Of a DNA stretch of 64,000 nucleotides, positions 25,235 to 34,973 are shown one piece after another (position 1 is the stretch's first letter; the number at the start of each line of letters is the position of its first letter). A program made the translations under genes and the position numbers. The notes beneath the pieces are model-generated. The model made no database searches, had not been told where the DNA came from, and saw nothing but the letters and a program-made list of their open reading frames with translations. This DNA comes from Gammaproteobacteria bacterium (GTDB taxonomy: Bacteria; Pseudomonadota; Gammaproteobacteria; Xanthomonadales; Wenzhouxiangellaceae): the NCBI GenBank assembly GCA_021772985.1, contig JAJFKX010000056.1, positions 1 through 64,000 of the forward strand, given 5' to 3'.

Positions 25235-26437
25235 TTAATCCAGCTCGACACTTTGTTCCAGGCTTTCAATCACAAAACCAAGCGGCACCTCCAGCCCGGT
25301 AGCAATGTCGTTCAATACCGCCACTTCAGATGCTGAAGTATCACCTTCTGCACGCGCAACAATGCATAAATCCCTGATCAGGTGCATCCTTTGTGCCAAG
25401 CTGGTTTGCGCATGGGTATCTTTAATTCGTTTGGGTAATGCCTGACGCAATTTTTCGGCATCCAACTGATCAATGTTAATACCGTCTTCAAAAAAGCTTT
25501 GCATCACAGTTTTTTCCTGATCACTGATACCATCACGGGCATCTGCTATCGCCACTGCGCCGGCGATAAATAACTGCCGCATGGCTTTGGCGGTATCGGT
25601 ATGACCATCGATATAATTCGGTTCCATCAATCCCATCACATCCTGCACTTTGATTTCCAGTTCAGCTTTGGGAAAGCCCTCCCCAGGCATCAATGCTGAT
25701 TCATCAAACATTTTCAAAGCCTTGACCCGCAATGGGCTGAACGGATGGGTCGAAAACCAATCCTGCATCGGCGCCCCCTGCCCCGGTTCAGCATCCACCA
25801 GCAGCATGTCATCAACCTGTTGCAGGAATTCATCCAGATCAAACTGCACCACCTGGTCACACACAATACCCGAGGCCAGTTTGAATAATGCGCGCGCCAC
25901 ACTGTCCAGGTTTTGCGCACAAAACGCACCAGCCCGATCCGCAGAAACTTCTGCATAACGTGACCAGGCAAACAGGTTCAAGGCCAGATTTGCAGCCGGT
26001 GGCTGCTTGCCACGCAAAATATAGCCGATAGGAATGTCATGATGGCGATAAACGTGATGGCCCAGTTCGTGCCCCATGACAAATAACAACTCATTTTCCG
26101 AAAATGCTTCCAACAGACTGGAGGAAAACATCACAAACAAACGGCCTTCTTCCGGTTTAAAGCAGGCTGCATTAAATTGTGGACTGCTGAATGCATACAG
26201 CTCCAGGGGTATCTGCAGGCCCAGTTTCTCTGCACACAGGTCTGCCATTTTGTGTACGCCAGGCGCCATGCTGCTGCTCAGGCGCACCGAGGTTGCCAAC
26301 AAATGCCGGCGGGTGCCCATCGGCCCCTGTTCCTCACGTTTTTCAATCTGCTCATTAACCTGCTTGACCGTCCGATTTTCCAACAGCATATTAAAAAGCT
26401 TCAAATCATTGTCACAGCGGATAGCTTCAGCGGTCAT
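25235..26437 (-). CDS. M48-type metalloprotease with TerB-like domain
   Basis: A 400-residue protein. Residues about 60-255 are an M48 peptidase domain with zinc motif MGHELGHHVYRHH (HExxH) and a downstream Glu in YAEVSADRAGAFCAQ. From about residue 290 a TerB-like all-helical domain follows (AIADARDGISDQEKTVMQSFF, then LIRDLCIVARAEGDTSASEVAVL). No transmembrane helix is seen, unlike HtpX, so it is cytosolic or peripheral. TerB domains occur in tellurite-resistance and phage-stress gene sets and bind metal. A role in stress-linked proteolysis is inference. Confidence 0.85.
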   Translation of the reverse strand: MTAEAIRCDNDLKLFNMLLENRTVKQVNEQIEKREEQGPMGTRRHLLATSVRLSSSMAPGVHKMADLCAEKLGLQIPLELYAFSSPQFNAACFKPEEGRLFVMFSSSLLEAFSENELLFVMGHELGHHVYRHHDIPIGYILRGKQPPAANLALNLFAWSRYAEVSADRAGAFCAQNLDSVARALFKLASGIVCDQVVQFDLDEFLQQVDDMLLVDAEPGQGAPMQDWFSTHPFSPLRVKALKMFDESALMPGEGFPKAELEIKVQDVMGLMEPNYIDGHTDTAKAMRQLFIAGAVAIADARDGISDQEKTVMQSFFEDGINIDQLDAEKLRQALPKRIKDTHAQTSLAQRMHLIRDLCIVARAEGDTSASEVAVLNDIATGLEVPLGFVIESLEQSVELD

Positions 26438-26456
26438 TGCGAGTACTCCAGTAGAA

Positions 26457-27101
26457 CTATTGAACGGTGGGAAATACAGTCACATCATCCCCGGTTTTCC
26501 AAACAGGGTATTTCAACATCACTGCAGTAAACAAATCAGACGCTAAAAATTCCTGCAGCCAGCGTTGTAACTGTGGATACGGCGCCTGATCAAACCAGCT
26601 TTTATCAACGTAGGCGAATTGCCGGATAAACGGAAAAATGGCGACATCGGCAAATGTTATATCAGGACCCAGCAAATAAGGTGATGTTCGCAAGCGCTGT
26701 TCCAGCCTGACCAAAAATACTTCGCCCCGCTGACGGTAGGTTTCCCGGGAGAATTCCGGATGACGGTCGGCATACTTGTAATGATCCAGGTGAGTTTTGA
26801 AAGAACCGTCGTTTGCGTTGATCAGCTCAGCTATTACCGGCTCGTCTGGTGTTTTAAGCCAGTGTTCCGGATCATGCTGGGCCAAGGCCCAACGCATTAC
26901 CTGCTCGCTCTCATCCAGTACCACAGCATTCGGCAGAATCATCGTCGGCACAGTGCCTTTGGGTGATGCGGCCAGCATTTGCTCGGGCTTATCACGAAAC
27001 ACGATTTCCCGCAGTTCAACCGGTGTATTGGCATACTGCATCGCCATGCGGGCACGGATGGCATAGGGGCAGCGGCGGAAAGAATACAGAATCGGGAGCA
27101 T
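26457..27101 (-). CDS. Glutathione S-transferase family protein
   Basis: A 214-residue protein with an N-terminal thioredoxin-fold domain (PILYSFRRCPYAIRARMAM, where RRCPYA resembles the glutaredoxin-like CPY site) and KGTVPTMIL plus DESEQVMRWA for glutathione binding. The C-terminal helical domain includes LLGPDITFADVAIFPFIRQF, the usual N-capping motif. The CPY form suggests reductase or lyase activity of the Omega/Beta-like kind rather than simple conjugation. It lies 19 bp upstream of the M48 gene on the same strand and may share its transcript. Confidence 0.85.
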   Translation of the reverse strand: MLPILYSFRRCPYAIRARMAMQYANTPVELREIVFRDKPEQMLAASPKGTVPTMILPNAVVLDESEQVMRWALAQHDPEHWLKTPDEPVIAELINANDGSFKTHLDHYKYADRHPEFSRETYRQRGEVFLVRLEQRLRTSPYLLGPDITFADVAIFPFIRQFAYVDKSWFDQAPYPQLQRWLQEFLASDLFTAVMLKYPVWKTGDDVTVFPTVQ

Positions 27102-27287
27102 CCAGGCATTTTACACAAACCATTGCAGGTGAACTGCTAAACAACTGTATTGCAACAAGCCATAACCTGTCAGTCACATTTTTGATTGGTATCGAGCAAA
27201 CAATACCATTCCAGGAGGCGAATGCAGCTCACTTAGGTTACTGCCGATGATATCAGCGATAAGTTGGCACAATGTGGATTGGGTTTT

Positions 27288-27312
27288 CGCGGATGCAATC
27301 CGCACCTACAGT
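27288..27312. repeat. Single REP-like monomer
   Basis: A lone TCGCGGATGCAATCCGCACC (centre GCA, one mismatch from the consensus) without a facing partner, between the GST and EF-G genes. Confidence 0.75.
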
Positions 27313-27343
27313 TTTTTATGCTGAGATACCCTGACTTTAAGGC

Positions 27344-27378
27344 AATAAAAAACCCCGGCCACAAAGCGACCAGGGTTT
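27344..27378 (-). terminator. Rho-independent terminator of the EF-G gene
   Basis: On the minus strand AACCCTGGTC and GGCCGGGGTT pair (two G-U) around a 7-nt loop and run straight into TTTTTTATT. It lies 24 bp past the EF-G stop codon. Confidence 0.85.
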
Positions 27379-27401
27379 CAAATCCAGCTTGAAAGCTCAG
27401 C

Positions 27402-29489
27402 TTAGCCGTTAGCGGCTTTGCGTTCTTCAGCTTCCTTGATCACATCATCTGCAATGTTTTTGGGGCAGGCCATGTAGTGTGAAAACTCCATCGAAAACTG
27501 TCCGCGGCCTGAAGTGATGGTACGCAAATCGCCAATGTAACCAAACATTTCCGACAACGGCACATCACCCTTGATTCGGGTACCAGTAACACCAGCCTGC
27601 TGGGATTTGATCATTCCGCGGCGGCGATTCAAATCACCAATCACATCGCCGACATGATCATCCGGGGTAAATACGTCCACGTTCATGATCGGTTCCATCA
27701 ACTGTGGCTTGGCTTTAGGCATGGTTTGCCGATAAGCACCCTTGGCAGCCAGTTCAAATGCCAGCGCAGATGAATCCACTGCGTGATAGGCGCCATCCAG
27801 CAGGGTTACTTTCACATCCACACAGGGATAGCCGGCCATAACACCCAGATCCATGCTGACTTTGAAAGCTTTCTCAATCGCCGTCCAGTACTCACGCGGT
27901 ACGTTACCGCCGGTTACCTTGGATTCAAACTCATAACCATTGCCGGTTTCGTTGGGCTCGATCACATAATCGATTTTGCCATATTGACCGGAACCACCCG
28001 ATTGCTTCTTATGGGTGTAGGTATCTTCGGTCTGCTGGGTGATGGTTTCCCGATAAGCCACCAAAGGTTTACCGACAATAACGTCCACACCATGGGTCCG
28101 GCGCAGAATGTCCACCTTGATATCAAGATGCAGTTCACCCATGCCCTTCAGGATGGTCTCACCACTGTCTATGTCAGTTTCCACCTGGAAGGATGGGTCT
28201 TCAGCAATCATCTTGCCCAGTGCAACACCCAGTTTTTCTGATGCTGCTTTGTCTTTTGGCGCAACCGCCATGGAAATCACCGGGTCCGGGAACACCATCG
28301 GTTCCAGGGTGGCCGGGTTTTTCGGGTCGCACAAAGTATGCCCGGTCTGCACATTTTTCATACCCAGCACTGCAACGATGTCACCAGCCTGTGCTGATTC
28401 CAGTTCTTCACGGGAATCAGCATGCATTTCAACAATACGCCCAATACGTTCGGTTTTACCCGTATAAGTGTTCAGCACGGTACTGCCTTTTGCCATCTGC
28501 CCGGTATAAATGCGCATAAAGGTCAGTGCACCATAACGATCATCCATTATTTTGAATGCCAGCGCACGCAACGGCTTATCCGGATCAACGATCGCGAATT
28601 CGCCGGTTTCTGTACCCTCCAGGTCCACTTCCGGCTGAGGTTTAACTTCGGTTGGATTGGGCAGGTAATCGACCACCGCATTCAATACCAGCTGCACCCC
28701 TTTATTCTTAAAGGCTGAGCCACAATAGGTTGGAAAGAAATCCAGATTGATGGTGCCTTTGCGGATGCATGCCTTGATGGTTTCGATACTGGGCTCTTCA
28801 CCTTCAAGATAGGCTTCCATAGCTGCATCATCCTGATCCAATGCGGTTTCAATCAGCTCCTCGCGGTACTGTTCCACCTCATCGTGCATGTCTGCTGGTA
28901 CATCCTGCTCGACAAAATTCATCGGATCACCCGAGTTATCCCAAACCCATGCCCTGCGGGTCAACAGATCCACCACCCCGACAAAACTATCTTCACGGCC
29001 AATTGGTAAAGTCATTACCAAAGGTGAGGCACCCAATACATCTTTAATCTGCTTGACCACGCGGATAAAGTCGGCGCCGATACGATCCAGCTTATTCACA
29101 AATATGATCCGCGCAACTTCTGACTCATTGGCATAGCGCCAGTTGGTTTCAGATTGTGGCTCTACACCACCGGAACCACAAAATACGCCCACACCGCCGT
29201 CCAGCACTTTAAGTGAACGGTATACTTCCACGGTAAAGTCCACGTGACCCGGGGTGTCGATAATGTTCAGGCGATGCCCGTCCCATTCACAACTGGTCGC
29301 AGCCGATTGAATGGTAATGCCGCGTTCACGCTCTTGATCCATAAAGTCGGTGGTAGCTTCACCATCGTGAACCTCACCAATTTTGTGAATCTTGCCGGTC
29401 AGGCTAAGAATACGCTCGGTGGTAGTGGTTTTGCCCGCGTCTACGTGTGCAAAAATGCCAATATTTCTATATTTGGATAAGTCAGCCAT
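27402..29489 (-). CDS. fusA2: Elongation factor G, second type (EF-G2)
   Basis: A 695-residue translation GTPase: [14 protein letters not shown] (G1), [12 protein letters not shown] (G2), DTPGHVDF (G3), NKLDR (G4), then domains II-V through the end ([20 protein letters not shown], then [21 protein letters not shown]). EF-G moves tRNAs and mRNA during elongation. The [18 protein letters not shown] and [27 protein letters not shown] stretches are typical of the EF-G2 paralogue of marine gammaproteobacteria, and no rpsL, rpsG or tuf flanks it. The main fusA is therefore expected elsewhere. Paralogues may be specialised for stress or ribosome recycling; the sequence does not decide. Confidence 0.92.
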   Translation of the reverse strand: MADLSKYRNIGIFAHVDAGKTTTTERILSLTGKIHKIGEVHDGEATTDFMDQERERGITIQSAATSCEWDGHRLNIIDTPGHVDFTVEVYRSLKVLDGGVGVFCGSGGVEPQSETNWRYANESEVARIIFVNKLDRIGADFIRVVKQIKDVLGASPLVMTLPIGREDSFVGVVDLLTRRAWVWDNSGDPMNFVEQDVPADMHDEVEQYREELIETALDQDDAAMEAYLEGEEPSIETIKACIRKGTINLDFFPTYCGSAFKNKGVQLVLNAVVDYLPNPTEVKPQPEVDLEGTETGEFAIVDPDKPLRALAFKIMDDRYGALTFMRIYTGQMAKGSTVLNTYTGKTERIGRIVEMHADSREELESAQAGDIVAVLGMKNVQTGHTLCDPKNPATLEPMVFPDPVISMAVAPKDKAASEKLGVALGKMIAEDPSFQVETDIDSGETILKGMGELHLDIKVDILRRTHGVDVIVGKPLVAYRETITQQTEDTYTHKKQSGGSGQYGKIDYVIEPNETGNGYEFESKVTGGNVPREYWTAIEKAFKVSMDLGVMAGYPCVDVKVTLLDGAYHAVDSSALAFELAAKGAYRQTMPKAKPQLMEPIMNVDVFTPDDHVGDVIGDLNRRRGMIKSQQAGVTGTRIKGDVPLSEMFGYIGDLRTITSGRGQFSMEFSHYMACPKNIADDVIKEAEERKAANG

Positions 29490-29795
29490 CTCGGTAATCT
29501 AACAAGTAATAGGGTTTCAACGTTTGTCGGGCGAGTGCCCTGAGAATGCAACCGGCGAATGATACACCATTCATATATAAAAACAAGCAATCACAAAGCA
29601 AAAATACGTATTTCTGCTGTATCCGCATGCGCTTATTTTTGTAACACCGACTGAAATGCCTCGCCAGTGCCAAACGCTTCACCGCAAGCTTATTAGCAGC
29701 CACCTGACCAATGGCCCACGGAAAAATTATCCAGGCGCTGTAACATTCCCTGCAACATCCATCTATAAGCAGGCAACATTCACTGGAGAATTTAC
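29490..29795. other. 306-bp intergenic region between divergent genes
   Basis: Separates EF-G2 from the secreted-protein/ECF sigma operon. It must contain both promoters. The part at 29560-29650 is AT-rich. I see no repeat, RNA gene or clear operator. Confidence 0.5.
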
Positions 29796-30719
29796 ATGAC
29801 CCTGTTTCACAAATTAATCAAACCTGCTGCGGTTGCTGTGATCACAGTCGGCATTGCAGTCACTGCCCAAGCACAGCCGATTGCCGCCGCAGACTCGGCT
29901 TTTTATATCCAGGTTAATCTGGATGAAATGCGTCAAAGCCCATCCGGCAGTCAATTGTACGCCTGGGTCGAAGATGAAGTACTGGAAGAAATCGAAGAAG
30001 AATTCGGTGCCAATTTCACCCAATCACTGGACGGCATCAGCATTTTCGGTGCTGGTGAAGAGCAGACACCGGTTGTTTTACTGCATGGATTTTTATCTCA
30101 ACAGGCCCGTGACGCCATCACTGATGAATTGTTTGAAGGCAACCAGGCTGAGTTCACCGAAAGCCGCTATGGTCAGGAGTTTTTTGCCATAGATGGCGAT
30201 GGCGAGTTTGCCAATGGCAATATTCAATTTGATGGCGATGAGTTTGATCATCTGTTTCTGGCCTTTGGTGATGCCGGCCAAACCCTGGTTACACCCAGCG
30301 AACAAGCACTGGATGAATTCCTGTCCAACGGCGCTGCTTTTCATGGCGCACTGTCACCCGATTTGATTGTTGTCCAGGCAACCCGGCCATTGGTCCAGGG
30401 TGGCTTGAACACCAAACACAGTGTATTCAAGCACGGCCCCTGGGAATCCAAATTCTTCCAGAACGTTGAACAACTCGGGTTGGTCATTGCCGATGCCAAT
30501 GACGGCTTTGACATCCGTGCCCAGGCCGTCAGCCGCACCGCTGCGATGGCTGAAGCCATGGGTGGTATTGCCAAGGGACTGTTGAGTTTTAAAGCCCTGG
30601 CCGATGACGGTGATGATGATATGGTGTGGCTGGAAAATCTGGAAGTATCCACCCAGGATAACGTCACAACTTTCCAATTGCAGATTCCGGCAGAACATTT
30701 GCTGGATGCAATCGACTAG
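29796..30719 (+). CDS. Secreted protein of unknown function, linked to ECF sigma
   Basis: A 307-residue protein with a signal peptide (PAAVAVITVGIAVTAQAQPI) and an acidic mature part (DEVLEEIEEEFG, then DGDEFDHLFLAFGDAG). I do not recognise the family; the alternating short strands and an even spread of Gly suggest a beta-rich periplasmic domain. GGAGA precedes the ATG. The ECF sigma gene follows 35 bp downstream and the candidate anti-sigma overlaps that, so this may be the signal receptor or the main target of the sigma circuit. Confidence 0.65.
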   Translation: MTLFHKLIKPAAVAVITVGIAVTAQAQPIAAADSAFYIQVNLDEMRQSPSGSQLYAWVEDEVLEEIEEEFGANFTQSLDGISIFGAGEEQTPVVLLHGFLSQQARDAITDELFEGNQAEFTESRYGQEFFAIDGDGEFANGNIQFDGDEFDHLFLAFGDAGQTLVTPSEQALDEFLSNGAAFHGALSPDLIVVQATRPLVQGGLNTKHSVFKHGPWESKFFQNVEQLGLVIADANDGFDIRAQAVSRTAAMAEAMGGIAKGLLSFKALADDGDDDMVWLENLEVSTQDNVTTFQLQIPAEHLLDAID

Positions 30720-30754
30720 TCCGGTATAGCCAGGCTGATCACTGAGTGATCGCA

Positions 30755-31309
30755 ATGACCCGCGAACAGGAACGCGTACTGATCAACCGAGCCCAGGGTG
30801 GCTCGGTTGCCGCGTTTGAGCAAATCGTATTGCATTACCAGGATCGGCTGTTGCGTTTTCTGATGCTGCGCGGACTGCAGCAGGTGGACGCTGAAGATGC
30901 CGCACAAAGCGCGTTTGTTTCCGCCTGGCAGAATTTATCCGGTTACCGCTCCAAATGGCAGTTTTCCACCTGGCTGTACACCATCGCCAGGCGTTGCGCG
31001 ATCCAGCGCAAGCCGTTACAGACCAATAACGATGAAATCGACAACAGCAGCACCACACTCGACCCCTGCCTTGATCAACAGCTGCGTGATAATGTCTGGT
31101 CGGTTGCCCGCAGCCGATTGGAACCTGCAGCCTTCCAGGCGCTGTGGCTACATTATGGAGAAGGTTTCAGCGGTGCCGAAGTTGCGCGTATAATGGATCG
31201 CACCACTGTATGGGTTCGGGTCACCCTGCATCGAGCGCGTGGCCAGCTGCGCAACATTTTTGCTAACGACAACCCAGTGGTTGAACAACATGAACACAGT
31301 ATCTCCTGA
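30755..31309 (+). CDS. ECF-type RNA polymerase sigma factor
   Basis: About 184 residues with sigma region 2 (FEQIVLHYQDRLLRFLMLRGLQQVDAEDAAQSAFVSAWQNLSGYR and FSTWLYTIARR) and region 4 (LEPAAFQALWLHYGEGFSGAEVARIMDRTTVWVRVTLHRARGQLR). ECF factors direct RNA polymerase to stress promoters and are usually held by an anti-sigma factor. I take the ATG at 30755; a GTG nine bases upstream is possible. The anti-sigma candidate starts inside the end of this gene in another frame. Confidence 0.88.
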   Translation: MTREQERVLINRAQGGSVAAFEQIVLHYQDRLLRFLMLRGLQQVDAEDAAQSAFVSAWQNLSGYRSKWQFSTWLYTIARRCAIQRKPLQTNNDEIDNSSTTLDPCLDQQLRDNVWSVARSRLEPAAFQALWLHYGEGFSGAEVARIMDRTTVWVRVTLHRARGQLRNIFANDNPVVEQHEHSIS

Positions 31310-31691
31310 CAATCTGGAAAATCGCCTGCGCCAAGATGCCAAACGCATCAAGGTTGGTGCAGATGAGCATTTCATGCAACGGATCAGCAACCAGTTGACC
31401 CCACCCGTTATCCATAAATCCCGCAGCAGCAGGCGCAGTTATTGGGCCTGGGGCTTGGCAGCACCGGCTGCATTGGCGGTAATTTTGCTGATCGGTCGGG
31501 TTGATCTACAAGCACCGAGGGAAAGCTCTCTCAGATTGGCCCAGCCATTGGTCAGCCATCTGGAAATGGACCTGGACAAAGCGCTGGCCAGCCGCGAGAC
31601 CCATTTGGGCAGTGAACTGCTGAAGGTGGAAAATGACCTGCAGAAATTGAGCAGCGTAGTCAGTTTGAATGGGGTAATTTTCGCAAAATAA
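31290..31691 (+). CDS. Putative membrane-bound anti-sigma factor
   Basis: 133 residues from the ATG at 31290, overlapping the sigma gene by 20 nt. A cytoplasmic N-terminus (residues 1-50) precedes one transmembrane helix (YWAWGLAAPAALAVILLIGRV) and a short helical periplasmic tail. This is the usual layout of anti-sigma factors, although no zinc-binding HxxxCxxC is present, so it would be a non-ZAS type. Assignment rests on position and topology rather than on sequence similarity. Confidence 0.65.
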   Translation: MNTVSPDNLENRLRQDAKRIKVGADEHFMQRISNQLTPPVIHKSRSSRRSYWAWGLAAPAALAVILLIGRVDLQAPRESSLRLAQPLVSHLEMDLDKALASRETHLGSELLKVENDLQKLSSVVSLNGVIFAK

Positions 31692-31757
31692 TATACAGAT
31701 CCTTCACCAGCGCCCGTCAGTCAGATGCGCCCGAAAGTGTATTTTAAATGCAGTCGT

Positions 31758-33950
31758 CTATTCTGACGCAGCGGCACTAACAGCCTTGCCCAGGTTTACC
31801 GTTCGATAATAGCCCTGCGACCATGCACGTGCTATGGCCAGCATGCGCTGAGCGGTGTCGATGTCACCTGCCGCGATTGCCAGATAGCCACAGTCGATGG
31901 CGGTGTCCACTTCAAGATCCAGCACGCCGATTTCACGGGCATGGCGCATTATCTCCTGATATTCCGGCAAAGCGGATTGTGCTCCATTCTGTTTGGCCTG
32001 AAGCGCGGCTTCTACTCTGCGTCGCTGCAGTCTGAGCACCGGGTTATTCAGCGCAGGATCAGCGCTGATGGTCTGTAATAATGCACCTGCTTCATCATCA
32101 CGGTCGGCTAATTGCAATAACTGCGCAAGTTCCAGGCGTGCTATCAGCGCATCCTGCAGCTCACCCATATCGACAAAAGCTGCCAGAGCCGATTCAATCA
32201 AATTAAAGGCTTGTGCATCTGCAAGGCCCTGGCGCAGTTTGATTCGGGCCCGCATCTGGTCAGACCAGGCCTGGCCCAAGGTATCTTCAGCAGCATCGGC
32301 AATTAACCGCGCTTCTTCCAGCAATAACCCAGCTTCCGCAAAACGCTGTTGCTGTATCCGTACTTCAGCCAGTTCTTCCAGATTATCAAATTGATCGTAA
32401 GGCAATTCCAGTTCAATCACAGTTGCCAGTGATTGCTGTAATAATTCATCCGCACGTTCAAAATTGCCACTGCGTCGCTCAATTCTGGCCAGACCATATT
32501 GGGAAGCGGCAATTAATGATGGAAAACCATATTTACTGCGGATATCCAAAGCACTCTGATGATACTGGCCGGCTTCGATAATGCGGCCCAGATCATCTGC
32601 CAGATAGCCCAGGTTGGTGAGCACCATGCTCAAATGATAAGGGTCACCAATGTCACGCAACGACATCTCGGCCTGTTTGGCATATTCCCAGGCCTGGTCG
32701 TAATTGGATTGTGACTGACGTACAAAAGACAGGCTGTTCAGGCTGCGCGCATGCAACAATTCAGCGTTACTGGTATTGGCCAGCGCCTGTTCCAGCAACT
32801 GGCTGGCCTGCTCCATTTCACCGGCGTACCACAACTGATCACCAATAACGAACGCCAAGCGGGCGCGTTCGGCCTGTGCTTCCTGCGGCAAGCCAGCCAA
32901 TAGGCTGTTATAGCGTTGTATTGATGTTTCGATATCATTGGCATCAAAATCAGCAATCGCCACTGCAATTTGCAACGGCAATGAATCCGGCGCCCGTGCC
33001 TGCGCAGCAGACAATAACGCCACTGCCTGTTCACGATCGTCTTGATAGAGTGCTTCGGTTCCACGGCTGAATAACTCAACCGCTAACGGATCATTCAACA
33101 ATGGCCGGTCAGTAATCGGTGCCAATGGACGTTCAGCCATTTGCGCCAGCACCGCTTCCGCTAATTGCCGGGCAATAGTGGATGCATCGGCAGTAATAAA
33201 GCTGCCATTGTTTGGCGCTTTTCCGGCAGCTACCAATGTCCAGGTTACCGTGAATCGGTCTGTATCCTTGGCAATGGTTGCCGTTAAGCCGTGTTCCACA
33301 CCCAGCATCGCAGTTCGCTGGGCAAGTGCGCCTGCAGGTACTTCTGAACCAATATCAGGGTGCCTTACCAGTACGTCATCGGTCAGCTCCAGCAACAGGC
33401 TGGTGGTTTCCGCCAGACCGTATTCCAACCATTGGTATTCAGCCTTGCCGGTAGCATTTTCAAATGGAAATACCGCTAAGGTTAAATCGGCTGCGCCTTC
33501 TCTGCTATCAGGGTCATTGGGAGTCGGCCAGGACACCACCACCAATAATAACAACAAAATTATCGGGGCTACAATCCAAGGGGTATTCAATCGCCGGGCG
33601 CTATCGACGGCTTCAGCATCGGGCAATACCCGCTCTACCGGCGCCACCCAACGAATACCTTTACCATGCACGGTACGAATAACCGCCTGTTGCTGGCCAT
33701 CGTCGCCAATCGCCTGGCGGGCTTTCTTGACTGCCTGGGCAATGGTGGCATCAGTCAGGTATTGGTTGTGCCAGACTTCATCCAGCAGGGTTTGTTTACT
33801 GACTACCTGGTCCGGGTGTTCCAGCAAATAAAAGAGCAGATCGAATACCTGATTTTGCACCTCAACAGATTGACCACCTCGCAACAGGGTGCGGTTACGC
33901 GGATCCAGCAGGTACTCACCGAATCTGTATTGGATTGGATTTGCTTGCAC
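31758..33950 (-). CDS. CadC-like winged-helix regulator with TPR domain
   Basis: A 730-residue protein from a GTG. Residues 7-105 are an OmpR-type winged helix (RFGEYLLDPRNRTLLRGG, then LLDEVWHNQYLTDATIAQAVKKARQAIGDD and TVHGKGIRWVAP). One transmembrane helix follows (PWIVAPIILLLLLVVVSW), and the periplasmic part contains a TolB-like segment (LTLAVFPFENATGKAEYQWLEYGLAE) and repeated TPR-like helices to the end. This matches a large family of membrane-bound one-component sensors. The ligand and targets are unknown. It is convergent with nothing and reads away from the PuuD-like gene. Confidence 0.88.
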   Translation of the reverse strand: MQANPIQYRFGEYLLDPRNRTLLRGGQSVEVQNQVFDLLFYLLEHPDQVVSKQTLLDEVWHNQYLTDATIAQAVKKARQAIGDDGQQQAVIRTVHGKGIRWVAPVERVLPDAEAVDSARRLNTPWIVAPIILLLLLVVVSWPTPNDPDSREGAADLTLAVFPFENATGKAEYQWLEYGLAETTSLLLELTDDVLVRHPDIGSEVPAGALAQRTAMLGVEHGLTATIAKDTDRFTVTWTLVAAGKAPNNGSFITADASTIARQLAEAVLAQMAERPLAPITDRPLLNDPLAVELFSRGTEALYQDDREQAVALLSAAQARAPDSLPLQIAVAIADFDANDIETSIQRYNSLLAGLPQEAQAERARLAFVIGDQLWYAGEMEQASQLLEQALANTSNAELLHARSLNSLSFVRQSQSNYDQAWEYAKQAEMSLRDIGDPYHLSMVLTNLGYLADDLGRIIEAGQYHQSALDIRSKYGFPSLIAASQYGLARIERRSGNFERADELLQQSLATVIELELPYDQFDNLEELAEVRIQQQRFAEAGLLLEEARLIADAAEDTLGQAWSDQMRARIKLRQGLADAQAFNLIESALAAFVDMGELQDALIARLELAQLLQLADRDDEAGALLQTISADPALNNPVLRLQRRRVEAALQAKQNGAQSALPEYQEIMRHAREIGVLDLEVDTAIDCGYLAIAAGDIDTAQRMLAIARAWSQGYYRTVNLGKAVSAAASE

Positions 33951-34040
33951 AACGCACTGATTCTACCCAACCACTGCCGGATGTACGAGCCAGCTGCCTA
34001 TTTGTGCTTTCCAGCCATCAGCCACGCATTGACTGTCAGC

Positions 34041-34073
34041 AATAAAAAAAGCCCGGTCAATGACCGGGCTTTC
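34041..34073 (-). terminator. Rho-independent terminator of the PuuD-like gene
   Basis: AAAGCCCGGTCA and TGACCGGGCTTT form a perfect 12-bp stem, followed on the minus strand by a T-run. It is 15 bp past the PuuD-like stop. Confidence 0.88.
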
Positions 34074-34087
34074 GCACTAAACTGATA

Positions 34088-34759
34088 TCAAAGCAGTTCA
34101 ATCATCAAATACAGCACTGCGGTCAACAGCAGGCCCATGTGAATCACACCGGAAACACTGGTCATCGGACCGGTTTTGCCTTTAATACCGTTAAAGGTCA
34201 ACAACGCGATCAAACCAAACACCGCAATCAGTGCGATGGTGCTGGCACTGGTGATAGGCATATTAATACCAGGCAAATGACGCGATGAGGCCATCAGGAA
34301 CAGCATCGGAATAGAAAACAGGGTATTGGTGCGTGAAGCCAGACCGGCTTTACCCAGTGCCGCGGCCGCATTTGGCAATGCTTCACCACCACCGGCTACT
34401 TTTTCAGCAGAAGCAATCACAATCTTCTGATTTGGCCAGATGATCAACCATACGTTCAAAAACATAATGGTGCCCAATACGCCACCGGTAAGAATACCGA
34501 AGCCACGTAGCTTGTAGAACTCGACCATCACGATACCCGTGAGGAAGGTAAACATCGCTGCCCAGCGGAACCACCACAAGGCGCGCGGTACCAGTTTCTG
34601 GATGGCATCCGATTTAGCGCCACCATCAGCTTCCTTGAAATATTCACCTTGCACAAAATTAAAGTAGTACAGCAGACCGATCCAGGTAATCCCGGCCAGG
34701 ATATGACCCCAGCGCAGCAGAAAACCGATGGCGGAATAATTCAGTATCGATAAATCCAT
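34088..34759 (-). CDS. PuuD-like urate hydroxylase membrane domain protein
   Basis: About 223 residues from the ATG at 34759, which has AGAGAGGAG in front. It has six or so transmembrane helices (IGFLLRWGHILAGITWIGLLYYFNFVQG, WWFRWAAMFTFLTGIVMVEFY, TIMFLNVWLIIWPNQKIVI). The pattern matches the N-terminal membrane domain of PuuD (urate_ox_N), a cytochrome-linked urate oxidase. The usual C-terminal cytochrome c domain is absent, so either another cytochrome supplies it or the function differs. No purine-catabolism gene is adjacent. The conserved His and Trp residues in helix 1 suggest haem binding. Confidence 0.75.
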   Translation of the reverse strand: MDLSILNYSAIGFLLRWGHILAGITWIGLLYYFNFVQGEYFKEADGGAKSDAIQKLVPRALWWFRWAAMFTFLTGIVMVEFYKLRGFGILTGGVLGTIMFLNVWLIIWPNQKIVIASAEKVAGGGEALPNAAAALGKAGLASRTNTLFSIPMLFLMASSRHLPGINMPITSASTIALIAVFGLIALLTFNGIKGKTGPMTSVSGVIHMGLLLTAVLYLMIELL

Positions 34760-34973
34760 GGTGAAACTCCTCTCTAATGGCATGGTACGGCGGTTACGCC
34801 GTTATTGGTTGTATTTCTGATGGTCCTGACCGACCAGCAAATGACTGTTGCCGACATTATACACCGGGCCGAATTCGCAATTAGCACCGCCAGGCAGGAT
34901 TCAACGTCAACCGTATCCAGGCTGCAGCGTTAAATGGGTAAGCGTTGTTATTCAGCCACCATGGACGAGTTTT

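Noticed and set aside
27402-29489. The str operon EF-G
   Set aside because: No rpsL, rpsG or tuf adjoins it, and the sequence style is that of the second EF-G type.
33178-33831. 217-codon frame opposite the TPR regulator
   Set aside because: Low-complexity Ser/Thr-rich translation, antisense to a convincing gene.
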